From contig NC_086172.1 of NCBI RefSeq assembly GCF_023053635.1, positions 128,253,681 through 128,317,680 on the forward strand: a stretch of 64,000 nt of DNA. Direction: 5' to 3'. The notes under the pieces were generated by a model. It had not been told where the DNA came from. It did no database searches and saw nothing but the letters and a program-made list of their open reading frames with translations. This DNA is from Elgaria multicarinata webbii. Lineage: Eukaryota; Chordata; Lepidosauria; Squamata; Anguidae. This document shows positions 11,190-20,340 of this stretch, one piece after another (the first letter of the stretch is position 1; each line of letters starts with the position of its first letter). Made by a program: the position numbers and the translations under genes.

Positions 11190-11975
11190 TCAATACTTCC
11201 CCCACCCCATGTCCTGCAGGGTTGCCTGCCTAACCCTTGTGGGGATGGGAGATGGAGAGCTTAGAGTGGCAGTGCCAGCAGCAGCCTTCGGCTTTCCCCT
11301 GGAACCAGTCGCCTTGCCCGCCTCTTTCCCCAGCAAGATCGCCTGGTGCTGCCTATGAAGATGCATCTTCATGCTGCTGGTTCCATAATGCCCTGTCGAT
11401 GAACCCCTGCTTAGGCTGAGTTTGCAGTGGCGACAGACAGCAAAGCGGGGATCCGCTCCCAACTCAAAGTGGTCCCACACGATGCTTGTCTTTCGTTTCT
11501 GTGGTGACACCACCAATTGCCCGCCTGAGCTCTCTGGTGTTGCCACAGAAACAGGGGTGTGGGATGAGACTGGGGAGAGAGCCTCGGCCTGCTGCTGCTC
11601 CTCCTCAGCCCCCACATCCTGGAGGCCCACCGCCTCCTCCTCCTCCCCCCCCTCCACTGTGCTGAGGACCTCGTCTAGGTCCATCAGCGGGCTCGTGGGC
11701 TGAAAGGAGAATGAAGGAGTTGGGGATACTCCTCCTCCTCTAATGGCACTGCTGCCACGTGCCTCTTGCAAACGGGCACTTTTCCCATTCCCACCCTCAA
11801 AAAGAGAACGCCGGGCACAAGTTGCAGAAGAGAGTGGCTCTGCCTGCTGCTTGTCCTGCTTCTGTTTTGGAGCAGTCAGCCAAGGAGTTGCCCGTTTGAG
11901 TTTCACAGGAGGAGAGGAAGCCCTGCTGGCAGACTGAGCCTTGCTGCTTTCAGCACGCCTGCTTTCTCTTTTCAT
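11190..11975 (-). CDS. BED zinc-finger protein of the hAT element (N-terminal transposase part)
   Basis: The ORF, counted from the ATG at 11,975, is 261 codons. It has a low-complexity Ser/Glu/Gln-rich N-terminal half with an acidic run (EGGEEEE). Near residues 164-211 is a BED finger: VWDHFEL, then CRHC, about 20 residues, and H-x4-H in MHLHRQH. A basic Gly/Ala-rich linker leads to QATLQDMGWGKY and a stop. BED fingers bind the termini of hAT elements and are also domesticated in host regulators. The linker is where a hAT transposase would normally continue into its catalytic core, but none follows. A non-ATG extension of four codons is open upstream. It could be a truncated transposase, or a first exon whose partner exons are lost. 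Confidence 0.8.
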   Translation of the reverse strand: MKRESRRAESSKAQSASRASSPPVKLKRATPWLTAPKQKQDKQQAEPLSSATCARRSLFEGGNGKSARLQEARGSSAIRGGGVSPTPSFSFQPTSPLMDLDEVLSTVEGGEEEEAVGLQDVGAEEEQQQAEALSPVSSHTPVSVATPESSGGQLVVSPQKRKTSIVWDHFELGADPRFAVCRHCKLSLSRGSSTGHYGTSSMKMHLHRQHQAILLGKEAGKATGSRGKPKAAAGTATLSSPSPIPTRVRQATLQDMGWGKY

Positions 11976-11989
11976 GATGACTAACAAAA

Positions 11990-12655
11990 TATTAATACTA
12001 CTAATACTATGTATAAGGTACTACTAAGAATATGTATAAGAAGAATATAATATGTTTAAATGTAGGGAAATGGGACAAGAACAATAAAATATACTACTAC
12101 TAATATGTATGAGAATATACTACTAAGAATATCTACAAGAATATAATAATATGTTTTAGAATATTACTAATAAATGTAGGGAAATGGGACAAGAAATGGG
12201 ACAACCACTACTATAAGAAGAACAAAATATGAATACTACTACTAATATGTATGAGAATGTATACTAATAGACTACTAAGACTATGTCAAAGAATATAATA
12301 ATAATATGTTTAAGAATAGGGAAATGGTGTGCGTATGCTTTCCCCAAAATGCTCAATCTGTGGCTGCCTGTTGAACTTGACAAAAGCAGCCCACTCCGTC
12401 GAAGTTACACAGAGAAGAAAAAGAGAATCCAATTTTTTTGGTATATTTGGTATATAGAAGATAGAAGGAAACACAATCAGGATTTAAGAGAGGGGAGGGG
12501 GAAAAAGAACCAACCACTACTATAAGAAGAACAAAATATGAATACTAATATAATATGTATGAGAATATATACTAATGGACTATGTGAAAGAATATAATAA
12601 AATATGTTTAAGAATATAAATGTAGGGAAATGGGACAAAAAGTGTGTGTATGCTT
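11990..12655. repeat. AT-rich degenerate tandem blocks in hAT
   Basis: Phrases such as 'aatatgtatgagaatatac' and 'tgtagggaaatgggacaa' recur three or more times. There is no coding signal. This part precedes the BED ORF start and could include its promoter or leader. Confidence 0.7.
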
Positions 12656-13140
12656 TCAAAAGAAAGCTTTCACAAAAGCAGAACAGTCAGGCTTTAATAC
12701 AGGGAAGGGGGGGGCAACCAACCCAACCACACACTCCAAAATTCAAAAATAAAGTTTATATTAAATCAAAGTAAGGGGAAAACACAGGGCAAACTAAGCT
12801 ACAAGTCAGAAAGAAGCAAACAAACACACACACGCGCCAAACTAAACCTATATTAAATTAATCTATCTCCAAAGCAGGAGCACTAGCTAAGTAAGTGTTC
12901 CCTCCACGAACGCCAACCCACAAAGAGACACAAAACAGAAAGTTCTCAGGGTGGGTCTGCCTTAGTCCCCCCTCCAACGCTGGGATTGGAGGAGGATGCT
13001 TTCTGAGGAGATGAATTCTCATCAGGATTGGGAGTTGAATGTGCCTGTCATCGCTTCCAAAATAATAATAATAATAAAAAAAAAAAACCCAAACCCCGAT
13101 TTTTAAAAAAATATTGCACGTGAACCACAGCACGCAGAAA

Positions 13141-13680
13141 GTTGAGAGTGGTCTCAAAATGACCCCCATCCACGACTCTCTGTGCACAAGAATTTTCAGA
13201 ACGATAGCTTAAACCCCCCCCCAGTTATCCCCGATTCTTTCCCTCAATGCAATCCTATGGGCGAAAAGCCGAAACGGAGCCCCGCGGTTGACCCTATTTT
13301 TAAAAAACTTCTAGCCCGCGACCCGTACGATGCAGAAAGTTGAGAGTGGTCTCAAAATGACCCCCATCCACGACTCTCTGTGCACAAGAATTTTCAGAAC
13401 GATAGCTTAAACCCCCCCCCAGTTATCCCCGATTCTTTCCCTCAATGCAATCCTATGGGCGAAAAGCCGAAACGCAGTTTGAGCCCCGCGGTTGACCCGA
13501 TTTTTAAAAAAATATTGCACGTGAACCACAGCACGCAGAGAGGTGAGAGTGGTCTCAAAATGACCCCCATCCACGACTCTCTGTGCACAAGAATTTCCAG
13601 AACGATAGCTTCAAAAACAACGTAGTTATGCGCGATTATTTGCCGCAATGCAATCCTATGGCGAAATGTTTTCAAGATGG
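13141..13680. repeat. Three-copy ~200-bp tandem array at right side of hAT
   Basis: Units begin near 13,141, 13,339 and 13,542 with gagagtggtctcaaaatgac and run through 'cacgactctctgtgcacaag', a C-homopolymer and 'caatgcaatcctatggg'. The period is 198-203 bp. It is unrelated in sequence to the left array. Confidence 0.9.
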
Positions 13681-13845
13681 CGACCGGAGCGCTCCGACTG
13701 AACTCGGAGCTCCGAAAAATGGTCGCTTCTCTTCGCCTTGCTTCTAGGGGGTCCGCGGTCCGCTCCTACTCCGCCTCTGGGTAAGGCGGAGCAGGCCAAT
13801 CCGCTACTGCTTCTACGCTCCTAATCGGAGCGGAGCACATCCCTA

Positions 13846-13853
13846 CTCCAGAT
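13846..13853. repeat. hAT target-site duplication, right copy
   Basis: CTCCAGAT directly follows the right terminus (…GAGCACATCCCTA) and is identical to the left copy. Confidence 0.9.
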
Positions 13854-14040
13854 CTTTCAGGCAATTTTGCAAGGCCGCACACTATGGGAAAAGACCACAC
13901 TCATAGCCAGAAATCTTGTCATCTAGGCTAAAGGTACACAGTGTATGAGTGTCTGTCAATGTAGAACAGCCACACCTTAAATACAGGTAGCTTAAAATGC
14001 TTAAAAATTGTTTAATTGTATCAATTTTTATAAAATTAAG

Positions 14041-14112
14041 CATAGAGCATAGAATCATAGAGTTGGAAGGGGCCTACAAGGCCATTGAGTCCAACCTCCT
14101 GCTCAACGCAGG
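14041..14112 (-). mobile_element. CR1 LINE 3' fragment
   Basis: The phrases 'catagaatcatagagttgg' and 'gccattgagtccaacctcct' are typical of CR1 3' ends in reverse orientation. It lies just outside the hAT element in the same UBR2 intron. Confidence 0.75.
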
Positions 14113-14347
14113 AAACTTTATTAATATTTTAGTGCCCAGTGCTTATCAGTAATTCCAGTGCTTTGCACTGAGGGGCTAAGTCCTCCTTTGTCTATGGTGT
14201 TGGGGCAAGCAAATACCGTTTTGGTGTTGCTACCAGTCCAAACTTTCCTGGGACCCATTTGGGAAAATTACCTTACCAAGCTAGTGGACCAAACTGAGGC
14301 ACCAGCCTAGAAAATCAAAAGTTAGCATTCAGAAACACATCAGTGGG

Positions 14348-14521
14348 CCTGTTCGGATAACATGCTAAGGCCACTAACCCTTTTGCAGCAAATGGTTAGT
14401 GTGTTTAAACTGTCGTTATATAGCTGCCATGGTTTGGAATGGTTCAAACAACATGCTAAACCAGAATGTTTAGCTCAAAATGCTTAACCACCATGGCTTA
14501 GCATGTCATCTGAACAGGGTC
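14348..14521. mobile_element. Inverted-repeat MITE
   Basis: The left end is gcctgttcggataacatgct and the right end is agcatgtcatctgaacaggg. The arms are complementary with few mismatches, and the middle contains further ccatgg/aacc inverted motifs. It belongs to the same family as 58,244-58,331. Confidence 0.6.
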
Positions 14522-14859
14522 AGAGTGTTTATTTATCCATATACGGAGAACTTACAGGAACCCCACCGCTTCGCTCGGCACTAGCCACCTTTCCTTACCC
14601 TTCAGTTCTGAAGCTATCACAGGTTTTTTTCCCCTTGGCTGCAGTGAATAAACGTATCTCGAATTAGCGTATTCATTCCTTGACCCCAAGAAAAGCCCTC
14701 ACAGAGCAAGGAAGCTTGTTCTCTCTCCCCTACTGTTTTCAGGGGCATCTTGGAGATTTGTGATTGGCTTCAAGGTGAAGGGCTTGGAGGAGAGAATTGG
14801 CCTTTAAGGACAAAAATGCCAGAAGCATATGATGCAGGCAAGCTAAATGCGCAGAGTAG

Positions 14860-15075
14860 CCTCGTTCACACAATCACCACAACCCACCATGCTTATTTAA
14901 GCTACAGTGGGTTGCAATGCATGCCTGTTGGCCATTTTGAATATTCAACTGTGGTAGGGGTTGTCATGGTTGGCTATGTCGTTCCAATCTGTCCAGCAGG
15001 GGTTGTTGTGGTATTGGGGGAAACAACCCTCAGATCTGTTGTTGTGTTACTTTGGCTACTCATTCCTGCCCTGTC
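14860..15075. mobile_element. Fragmentary MITE-like repeat
   Basis: It begins 'cctcgttcacacaatcacca' with repeated acaaccca / tgggttg motifs, as in the element at 19.7-20.3 kb. No clean ends were found. Confidence 0.3.
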
Positions 15076-15246
15076 TTTTTCACCATTTTGTCACCAATAC
15101 GTCTGAACACTTAGCTACCCACTATACTAATACACAAAGTGATTTTAATTATAAATAAGAGTAGGAAAATGTCTGTTTAAATGTTTGTGTAACTAGTAAT
15201 AGACAGTGCTATAACATATTGTTCTGATGGACAACTTTTCACACAG

Positions 15247-15303
15247 ATGGTGTACAGATCCTGCTGTTCTAAACTTTTTGAAGGAGAACCGTATTGCAAT
15301 AAG
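15247..15303 (+). CDS. UBR2: UBR2 coding exon (57 nt)
   Basis: The acceptor is TTTTCACACAG and the donor is AAG|GTTAGT. It encodes WCTDPAVLNFLKENRIAIR, matching human WCADPALLNCLKQKNTVVR. It is the first exon after the hAT-bearing intron, and the phases on both sides are compatible (2 to 2). Confidence 0.94.
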
Positions 15304-16238
15304 GTTAGTTTCACTACTTTTGGTTCTGAAACAGAAGTTGTCTTACTTGTATTTCAAATATTTAGATCCAGAGCATTTTTATCCTTTTAACTTACTGCTT
15401 TAGAGTGTTGTTCTTAAAATGCTTCTCAAAGGAAGGGAAAGGTAACCTTTTGGTTGAACTCTTTGCTGAACTCTACTATTCTACGATTCTAGTTACCTAA
15501 AAGCACCTGTGTGGGACTCTGAAGTTGGTTGGTGTGTGTGTGCACGTACAGACATAGATATATGAATATCAGAGTTTTGGCACCTTAAAGTCTATCAAAT
15601 TTATTACAGCATAAGCTTCCATGACTACGGGCAACTTAGTCCACCAAACTTTATGCCGTCAAAAATGCATTAGTCTTTAAGATGCCACAAGATGCTTTGG
15701 TTTTTGTGCAACTGACTAACACTGCAACCTCTCTGAAAACAAATATATTTCACTCCTCCCAAACTGCTAATTAGCCTCGCAGGTCTCCCTGCAGGGCAGT
15801 GGCGGGGGAAAAGTAACCCTCCTCTCCCATTGCCAGTATTCTAACCAACTTCAAAGCCTGCCAGGGCTGCTTGTAGGTCAGAAAAGTCAATCACAGATCT
15901 CTTATATTGCACCTGTAACAACTGTTACATTGCACATGGAGGTAGTTGCATGTAGCTCTGGATTGGGACAAATTTCTAGAATGAGGGCTAGGAAGGTAAG
16001 CTGCTGAGCTGCACACTTTTTCAACTGATGACTGCATAATGCCCCATAGTAGGTGTCATTCTAATGCATAACTATCACTTACAAGCTTCTTGCCTTTGTG
16101 TCATTGGCTTGTGCAAGTCAGACCTTTGGGGAACTATAGAAGGTTTCGAAGTTCAGTGGAAGAATACTTCTCTAATTGTTGCTTTGCTCTATAATTGTGT
16201 CCTGAAATGTAGTCATTATTTTCCCTTCAACTACCTAG

Positions 16239-16316
16239 ATACCCAAGGAAAAGAAATAAACTGATAGAGCTTCCAGACGACTACAGCTACCTTTTGAATC
16301 AAGGCTCTCAGTTTAG
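16239..16316 (+). CDS. UBR2: UBR2 coding exon
   Basis: The acceptor is AACTACCTAG and the donor is AG|GTGAGA. It encodes [20 protein letters not shown] followed by QGSQF, matching human [20 protein letters not shown]. Confidence 0.95.
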
Positions 16317-16334
16317 GTGAGAACCAGAAGCTTT

Positions 16335-17165
16335 TTTTCATTCATTAATTCATTCACTTCATTTACTACACTTCTATGCCACCTAATAGCCAAAGCTCCC
16401 TGAGTGATTTACAAACATTAAAACACTAAAAATACATTATGATAGCATAATATAAAACCATTATACAAAAATGGTAGCGTAATATAAAACTATACAATAA
16501 AACCACAAAAAATATAAACCTAATTTTTAAACAATCAGCAATTTTTTAAAATCCCAGGACATGTTAAAAAAACTTATATAAGCTGTCAAATGCCTAGGCG
16601 TAGAGGGAAGTTTGAACCCAGCACTGGAATGTTGGCACCAGGTTGGTATCACTGGGGGAAGGGTTCCACAACTGCGGGGCTGGGGCGGAGCATCATCAGA
16701 AAGGCCCTCTCCCTTGTTGCCATCCTATAAACCTCCCTGAGGAGGCTCTTCAGATGATGATCATAGAGTATGGGTAATTCATACCGGGAGAGGCCCTCCA
16801 TCAAGTATTGCACTCCAGAGCTATGTAAGGCTTTATAGGTCAAAAACGGCATCTTGCATTGGTTTCAGAAATGGGCAGGCAAGTAGTGCAAGCAGACCAG
16901 AATCAGTGTTGTATATTCAGACCTTCTGGTCCCTGCTGTCATTCTGTTCCCTGCATTTTGCACAAGCTGCAGCTTCTGGACAATTTTCAAACTTAGTCCA
17001 ACATAGAGGGCATTGCAGTAATCTAATTTGGATGTCACCAGAACATTGACTATTGAAGCCAGGTTATTTCTGTCCAGAGAGGGGCGTAGCTGGTCCACCA
17101 AATGAAGTAGGTAGGAGGCACTTTGTGCCACTGAGGTAATCTGGTTTCTGAAGAAGTCCTAATGA
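16335..17165 (-). mobile_element. L2-clade LINE remnant with reverse-transcriptase C-terminal part
   Basis: Read on the - strand, 17,131-16,865 encodes LVTSKLDYCNALYVGLSLKI followed by VQKLQLVQNA, the conserved L2 RT tail. The stretch to about 16,340 is the L2-like 3' region ('gctttataggtcaaaaacgg', then 'gccaaagctccctgagtgat'). It is decayed and lies in a UBR2 intron. Confidence 0.75.
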
Positions 17166-17282
17166 AATGAATGTTGCTGATGAAGCAGTTTTTTGACTAA
17201 TTATTCTGTGTTTCGTACATTAGTGTGTTTCTAAATTCCCATGTTGCCAAACTTCACTCTCTGATTAACATTAACATTTCAG

Positions 17283-17453
17283 ATGCCCTCGATCCTCTGA
17301 TGATGAAACGAAGCACCCTGTCTTGTGTTTATTCTGTGGGGCCATGCTGTGTTCTCAAAACACCTGCTGTCAGGAGTTCGTGAATGGGGAGGACCTGGGA
17401 GCCTGCACCTCGCATGCCATCTCCTGTGGTGCTGGAGTGTGCATTTTTCTCAG
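17283..17453 (+). CDS. UBR2: UBR2 coding exon (cap-domain zinc site)
   Basis: The acceptor is AACATTTCAG and the donor is CAG|GTAGGT. It encodes [20 protein letters not shown], then [10 protein letters not shown] and [20 protein letters not shown]. The CxxC (CLFC), C, CC, C, H and C ligands of the C-terminal zinc-binding cap are all visible. Confidence 0.97.
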
Positions 17454-17915
17454 GTAGGTAACTAGACTCATTGATCAAAGAAAATAAAATGGATGATAGG
17501 GATGGGCTAGAGGACATGAGATTTCTCTTCTAGTTTATTTCTAGAACATATTTGGGTACAAATTGATAACTTATTTATTTTGGTGTATCCGTTTCCTTTG
17601 ATGCGATTTAAAAATAGTTTAGAATTAGATTACCCTAATCTAAATGATAAAATCATAAATTGTGATTGGGATTGTTGGACCGGCAGAGGCCTCTGTCGTT
17701 TTATTTAGGTCCTCAGCCTGCATTTTTGTGTTAGTTATTGAGCTGGTTGTTAAAAGCAGACATTTTCTCAGTGCTATACTCTTCACTAACCCCAGTCTGG
17801 TAACAGTAGCACAATTTCCTGATTTTCACAGAAATGAAATGGAATAATTGTGGGAAAGCCGGTCCTTTCCCTGACCCCAAGAGTCCACGTCCAAAAGAGG
17901 CTGGAAATAGACACC

Positions 17916-18375
17916 AGTGTTACTTATGTAAAATCTGGTCTGTAATGGGATGGATCCAGAGAAAAGCCCACAGAAGTGGGTGGGCCGAAGATGCCTTTCA
18001 TACCCACTCCTCCCACTGGGAGCCCTCTGAAAATCCTCCACCAAGGGCCAGGGGCCTCTGCTCAGTGGGATGGGATGGATCACCGGATGGGGTGGCTGTG
18101 GGGAAGGGGTCAGTTCCAGAAAATTGGGCAGGGGCATGTTCTTTGAGGAGCTCCACGTACAGAGGGTGCCTTCACCCAATTTTGGGGATCCCTTCTTTCT
18201 CCTCAGACCCCCATGGCACAGCCCACCCAATTCAGCAGGGTCCCTTGATCCTTGGGAGAAGGCTGCTGGGGGAAGGAGGGAGCAGGAGAGTCACCTTCCA
18301 CCCACCCCCTTCTGCAGGCTTTTCTCTAGATCCAATATGTGTTTTATATATTCTTATAAATGGTTTGTGTACTGA
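17916..18375. repeat. GC-rich fold-back block in UBR2 intron
   Basis: The left segment 'ggatccagagaaaagcccac' near 17,950 is nearly the reverse complement of the right segment 'gcaggcttttctctagatcc' near 18,316-18,335, and matching continues inward (agaagtgggtggg / ccacccacccccttct). It is much richer in G+C than the flanking introns. It is unclassified; the open frames through it look incidental. Confidence 0.45.
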
Positions 18376-18443
18376 AACTATTTGTAGATCATTGCTCTCC
18401 TAATGAGGCAGTTCCTCATTAACTTAGCTCTTTCCTCCTTCAG

Positions 18444-18545
18444 AATCAGGAACTGCAAAGTTATCCTGATCGGGGGCAAAACCAGAGGCGCTTTCTATCC
18501 TGCACCATATTTAGATGAATATGGAGAAACAGATCCAGATCTGAT
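18444..18545 (+). CDS. UBR2: UBR2 coding exon
   Basis: The acceptor is TTTCCTCCTTCAG and the donor is AT|GTAAGT. It encodes [20 protein letters not shown] followed by [11 protein letters not shown]. The [14 protein letters not shown] block is a UBR-family hallmark. Confidence 0.97.
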
Positions 18546-18669
18546 GTAAGTGGATATTTTGTTCTCTATCAAAGAAACTCTCATCTTGTTGATTTCTGTG
18601 TTTTTTTATAATACTTTTGTATTAATACTATTTGGTGCCAAAAAGATCTGGCAAATACCCTTTTCTTAG

Positions 18670-18776
18670 TATTTATTAGAATGTAAGCCTATGCGGCAGG
18701 GTTTTGCTATTTTATTGTTTTACTCTGTACAGCACCATGTACACTGATGGTGCTATATAAATAATAATAATAATTT
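18670..18776 (+). mobile_element. LINE 3' tail with AAT run
   Basis: The end 'acagcaccatgtacactgat', then 'ggtgctatataaataataat', is the stereotyped 3' end of an L2-like family. The same ending occurs at 51,636-51,665. Confidence 0.6.
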
Positions 18777-19072
18777 GAAATAGCTGTTCGAATTCCTTCT
18801 GACTTTTTAGCAGAAATAAGCATTTCTCAAGCAATGGCAGTAACCTTTTGTTTGTTTGCCATACAGCAGAGGCTTTTGCTGTTAGCAAAAGTTCTGTGTG
18901 CAACTAGTGACTAGCCCCAATGTGATTTAGCATTTCTTTGTGAATTAACTGTTCTCTTAGTGGTTAGCATTTTTAACAAACGTATGCTGTACCTACTTGA
19001 CTAAAAATCATAATACAACAAAGTTTAAAAGTGCTTATCAATTTTTTTAAACCTTCTTTTTTCTCTTTGAAG

Positions 19073-19214
19073 AAGAGGCAACCCTCTGCATTTAAGTCAT
19101 GAACGCTACTGGAAACTCCACTTGTTATGGCAGCAGCACTGCATCATAGAAGAGATTGCTCGAAGCCAGGAAACGAATCAGATCTTCTTTGGATTCAACT
19201 GGCATCTGCTCTGA
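19073..19214 (+). CDS. UBR2: UBR2 last coding exon and stop
   Basis: The acceptor is TCTCTTTGAAG. Of the two tandem AAG sites, the first keeps frame with the phase-2 upstream exon. It encodes [20 protein letters not shown], then [16 protein letters not shown], and ends GFNWHLL with TGA at 19,212-19,214. This matches the UBR2 C terminus. Confidence 0.97.
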
Positions 19215-19320
19215 GTACCAGGCTCTACTAGAGATTGAATTGAGTATCTTAAAAAGTCATACAAGAATTCATAAGATGATTACATGAAGGAGAAAGGACT
19301 AGCCCAGGTGCATGTATTAA

Positions 19321-19350
19321 TTTGTGACCCAACTTTTGTTGGGTCACAAA
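19321..19350 (+). repeat. Perfect hairpin in UBR2 3' UTR
   Basis: The arms are TTTGTGACCCAAC and GTTGGGTCACAAA (13 bp, no mismatch), separated by the loop TTTT. One more A-T pair extends the stem. It lies 107 bases after the stop, so it would be in the mRNA. Confidence 0.8.
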
Positions 19351-19709
19351 TGCACACAACAACAACAGCCCACTCCATGATTGCTCAACAATCAGAAGCA
19401 GAAATGGCTGGATTTAGTAGAAGTGGGATGTGTGAGTCTTGGTGATTCGACTTATTCCACCTGAGTCTGCTCTTTGTATAACTAATATAGACTTTACAAA
19501 TTGCCTTCTCTCATCATTGGATGCAATCTCAATTCAAATAAAGGAACATACAAAATTTTCTATCATGTGTATCGGCAGCAGTTCAGAATGGGCATGTGAT
19601 CCCTTAATGGCTTCAGTGCATCTGAATATAATAACGTATTTAGACTTACTTAATTCCTCCTTACTCTGCTCTGCATCTGTTTCCTCCTACAGTTTAGCAG
19701 CTCTCAAAG

Positions 19710-20340
19710 TAGCCATAGACTGAGTTCACATGACATGACAATCTGTTGTGGGTAACAAGCCACAGTGGGTTGTTGGGTTGTGTAAACTCAGACTGCTTCC
19801 CGCAGGGTGGCATGTTTGTGGGCAACAAGCCTCCATGTCAACCCATGGCTTGTTTTAGGGGTTGTTCAACCCACAACAGGTTGGCATGGGGCCAAAAAGA
19901 AATTACTATTTTTTCAGCCCTGAGAATGTGTGCAGATGTGTTTGTAATAATTTGTTGTTGTTGGAGTTGCACAATTCCAGGTGTCAACAATATATAGGCT
20001 TGCCTTGTCTTCTGCCTTGTATGTGCCAGCTTTCAAACACACAAGGTAAATGACCAGCCGAGACTGTACACAGGCTGATTTGACAGCCTTTGACAGTTGG
20101 CACGTGGGGGAAAGGGGTCAAGGTGATCCTCAGGATTTTAAGTATTGCTCTGACCCTTGGGGGAGCCCTGGTTGAAATCCATACTTGTCCCTAGTCTCCA
20201 GCAAATCTTTTTCACAGAGATCTACAAGCCACCTCTTTTTTCACTCCCATTCGCATTAACCATGGCAACCCTTGACAGCTGTTCCAATGACAACCCACAT
20301 TGAGTGGCTTATGAGAATACGGCCCATAGTCTGCAACTGA
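19710..20340. mobile_element. Repeat-derived insertion in UBR2 3' UTR
   Basis: Multiple direct and inverted copies of acaacccac / gtgggttgt appear, with related phrases near both edges (catagactg … cccatagtctg). It is probably a non-autonomous DNA element of the 14.9/41.4-kb type. Boundaries are approximate. Confidence 0.35.

Larger units (their letters stand above)
9165..13845 (-). mobile_element. hAT DNA transposon, 4,681 bp, with BED-finger ORF
   Basis: The terminal inverted repeats are TAGGGGTGTGCACGGA on the left and, read inward, TAGGGATGTGCTCCG on the right. They are flanked by a perfect 8-bp duplication, CTCCAGAT. Both subterminal regions are rich in CTCCGCTCCG motifs. The interior holds a seven-copy satellite at the left, an ATT microsatellite, a BED zinc-finger ORF read leftward, AT-rich tandem blocks (about 11,990-12,650) and a three-copy satellite at the right. 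No hAT catalytic (RNase-H-like, insertion and dimerisation) region is readable, so the element is non-autonomous or has lost that part. The perfect duplication suggests fairly recent insertion. It lies antisense in a UBR2 intron. Confidence 0.92.

Noticed and set aside
11422-11984. Open frames on the + strand opposite the BED ORF
   Set aside because: They are shadows of the G+C-rich BED coding sequence, with no domain and no homologous motif.
17826-18403. Overlapping 189- and 134-codon frames in a UBR2 intron
   Set aside because: They lie in a fold-back G+C-rich repeat block, with no motif and competing frames on both strands.
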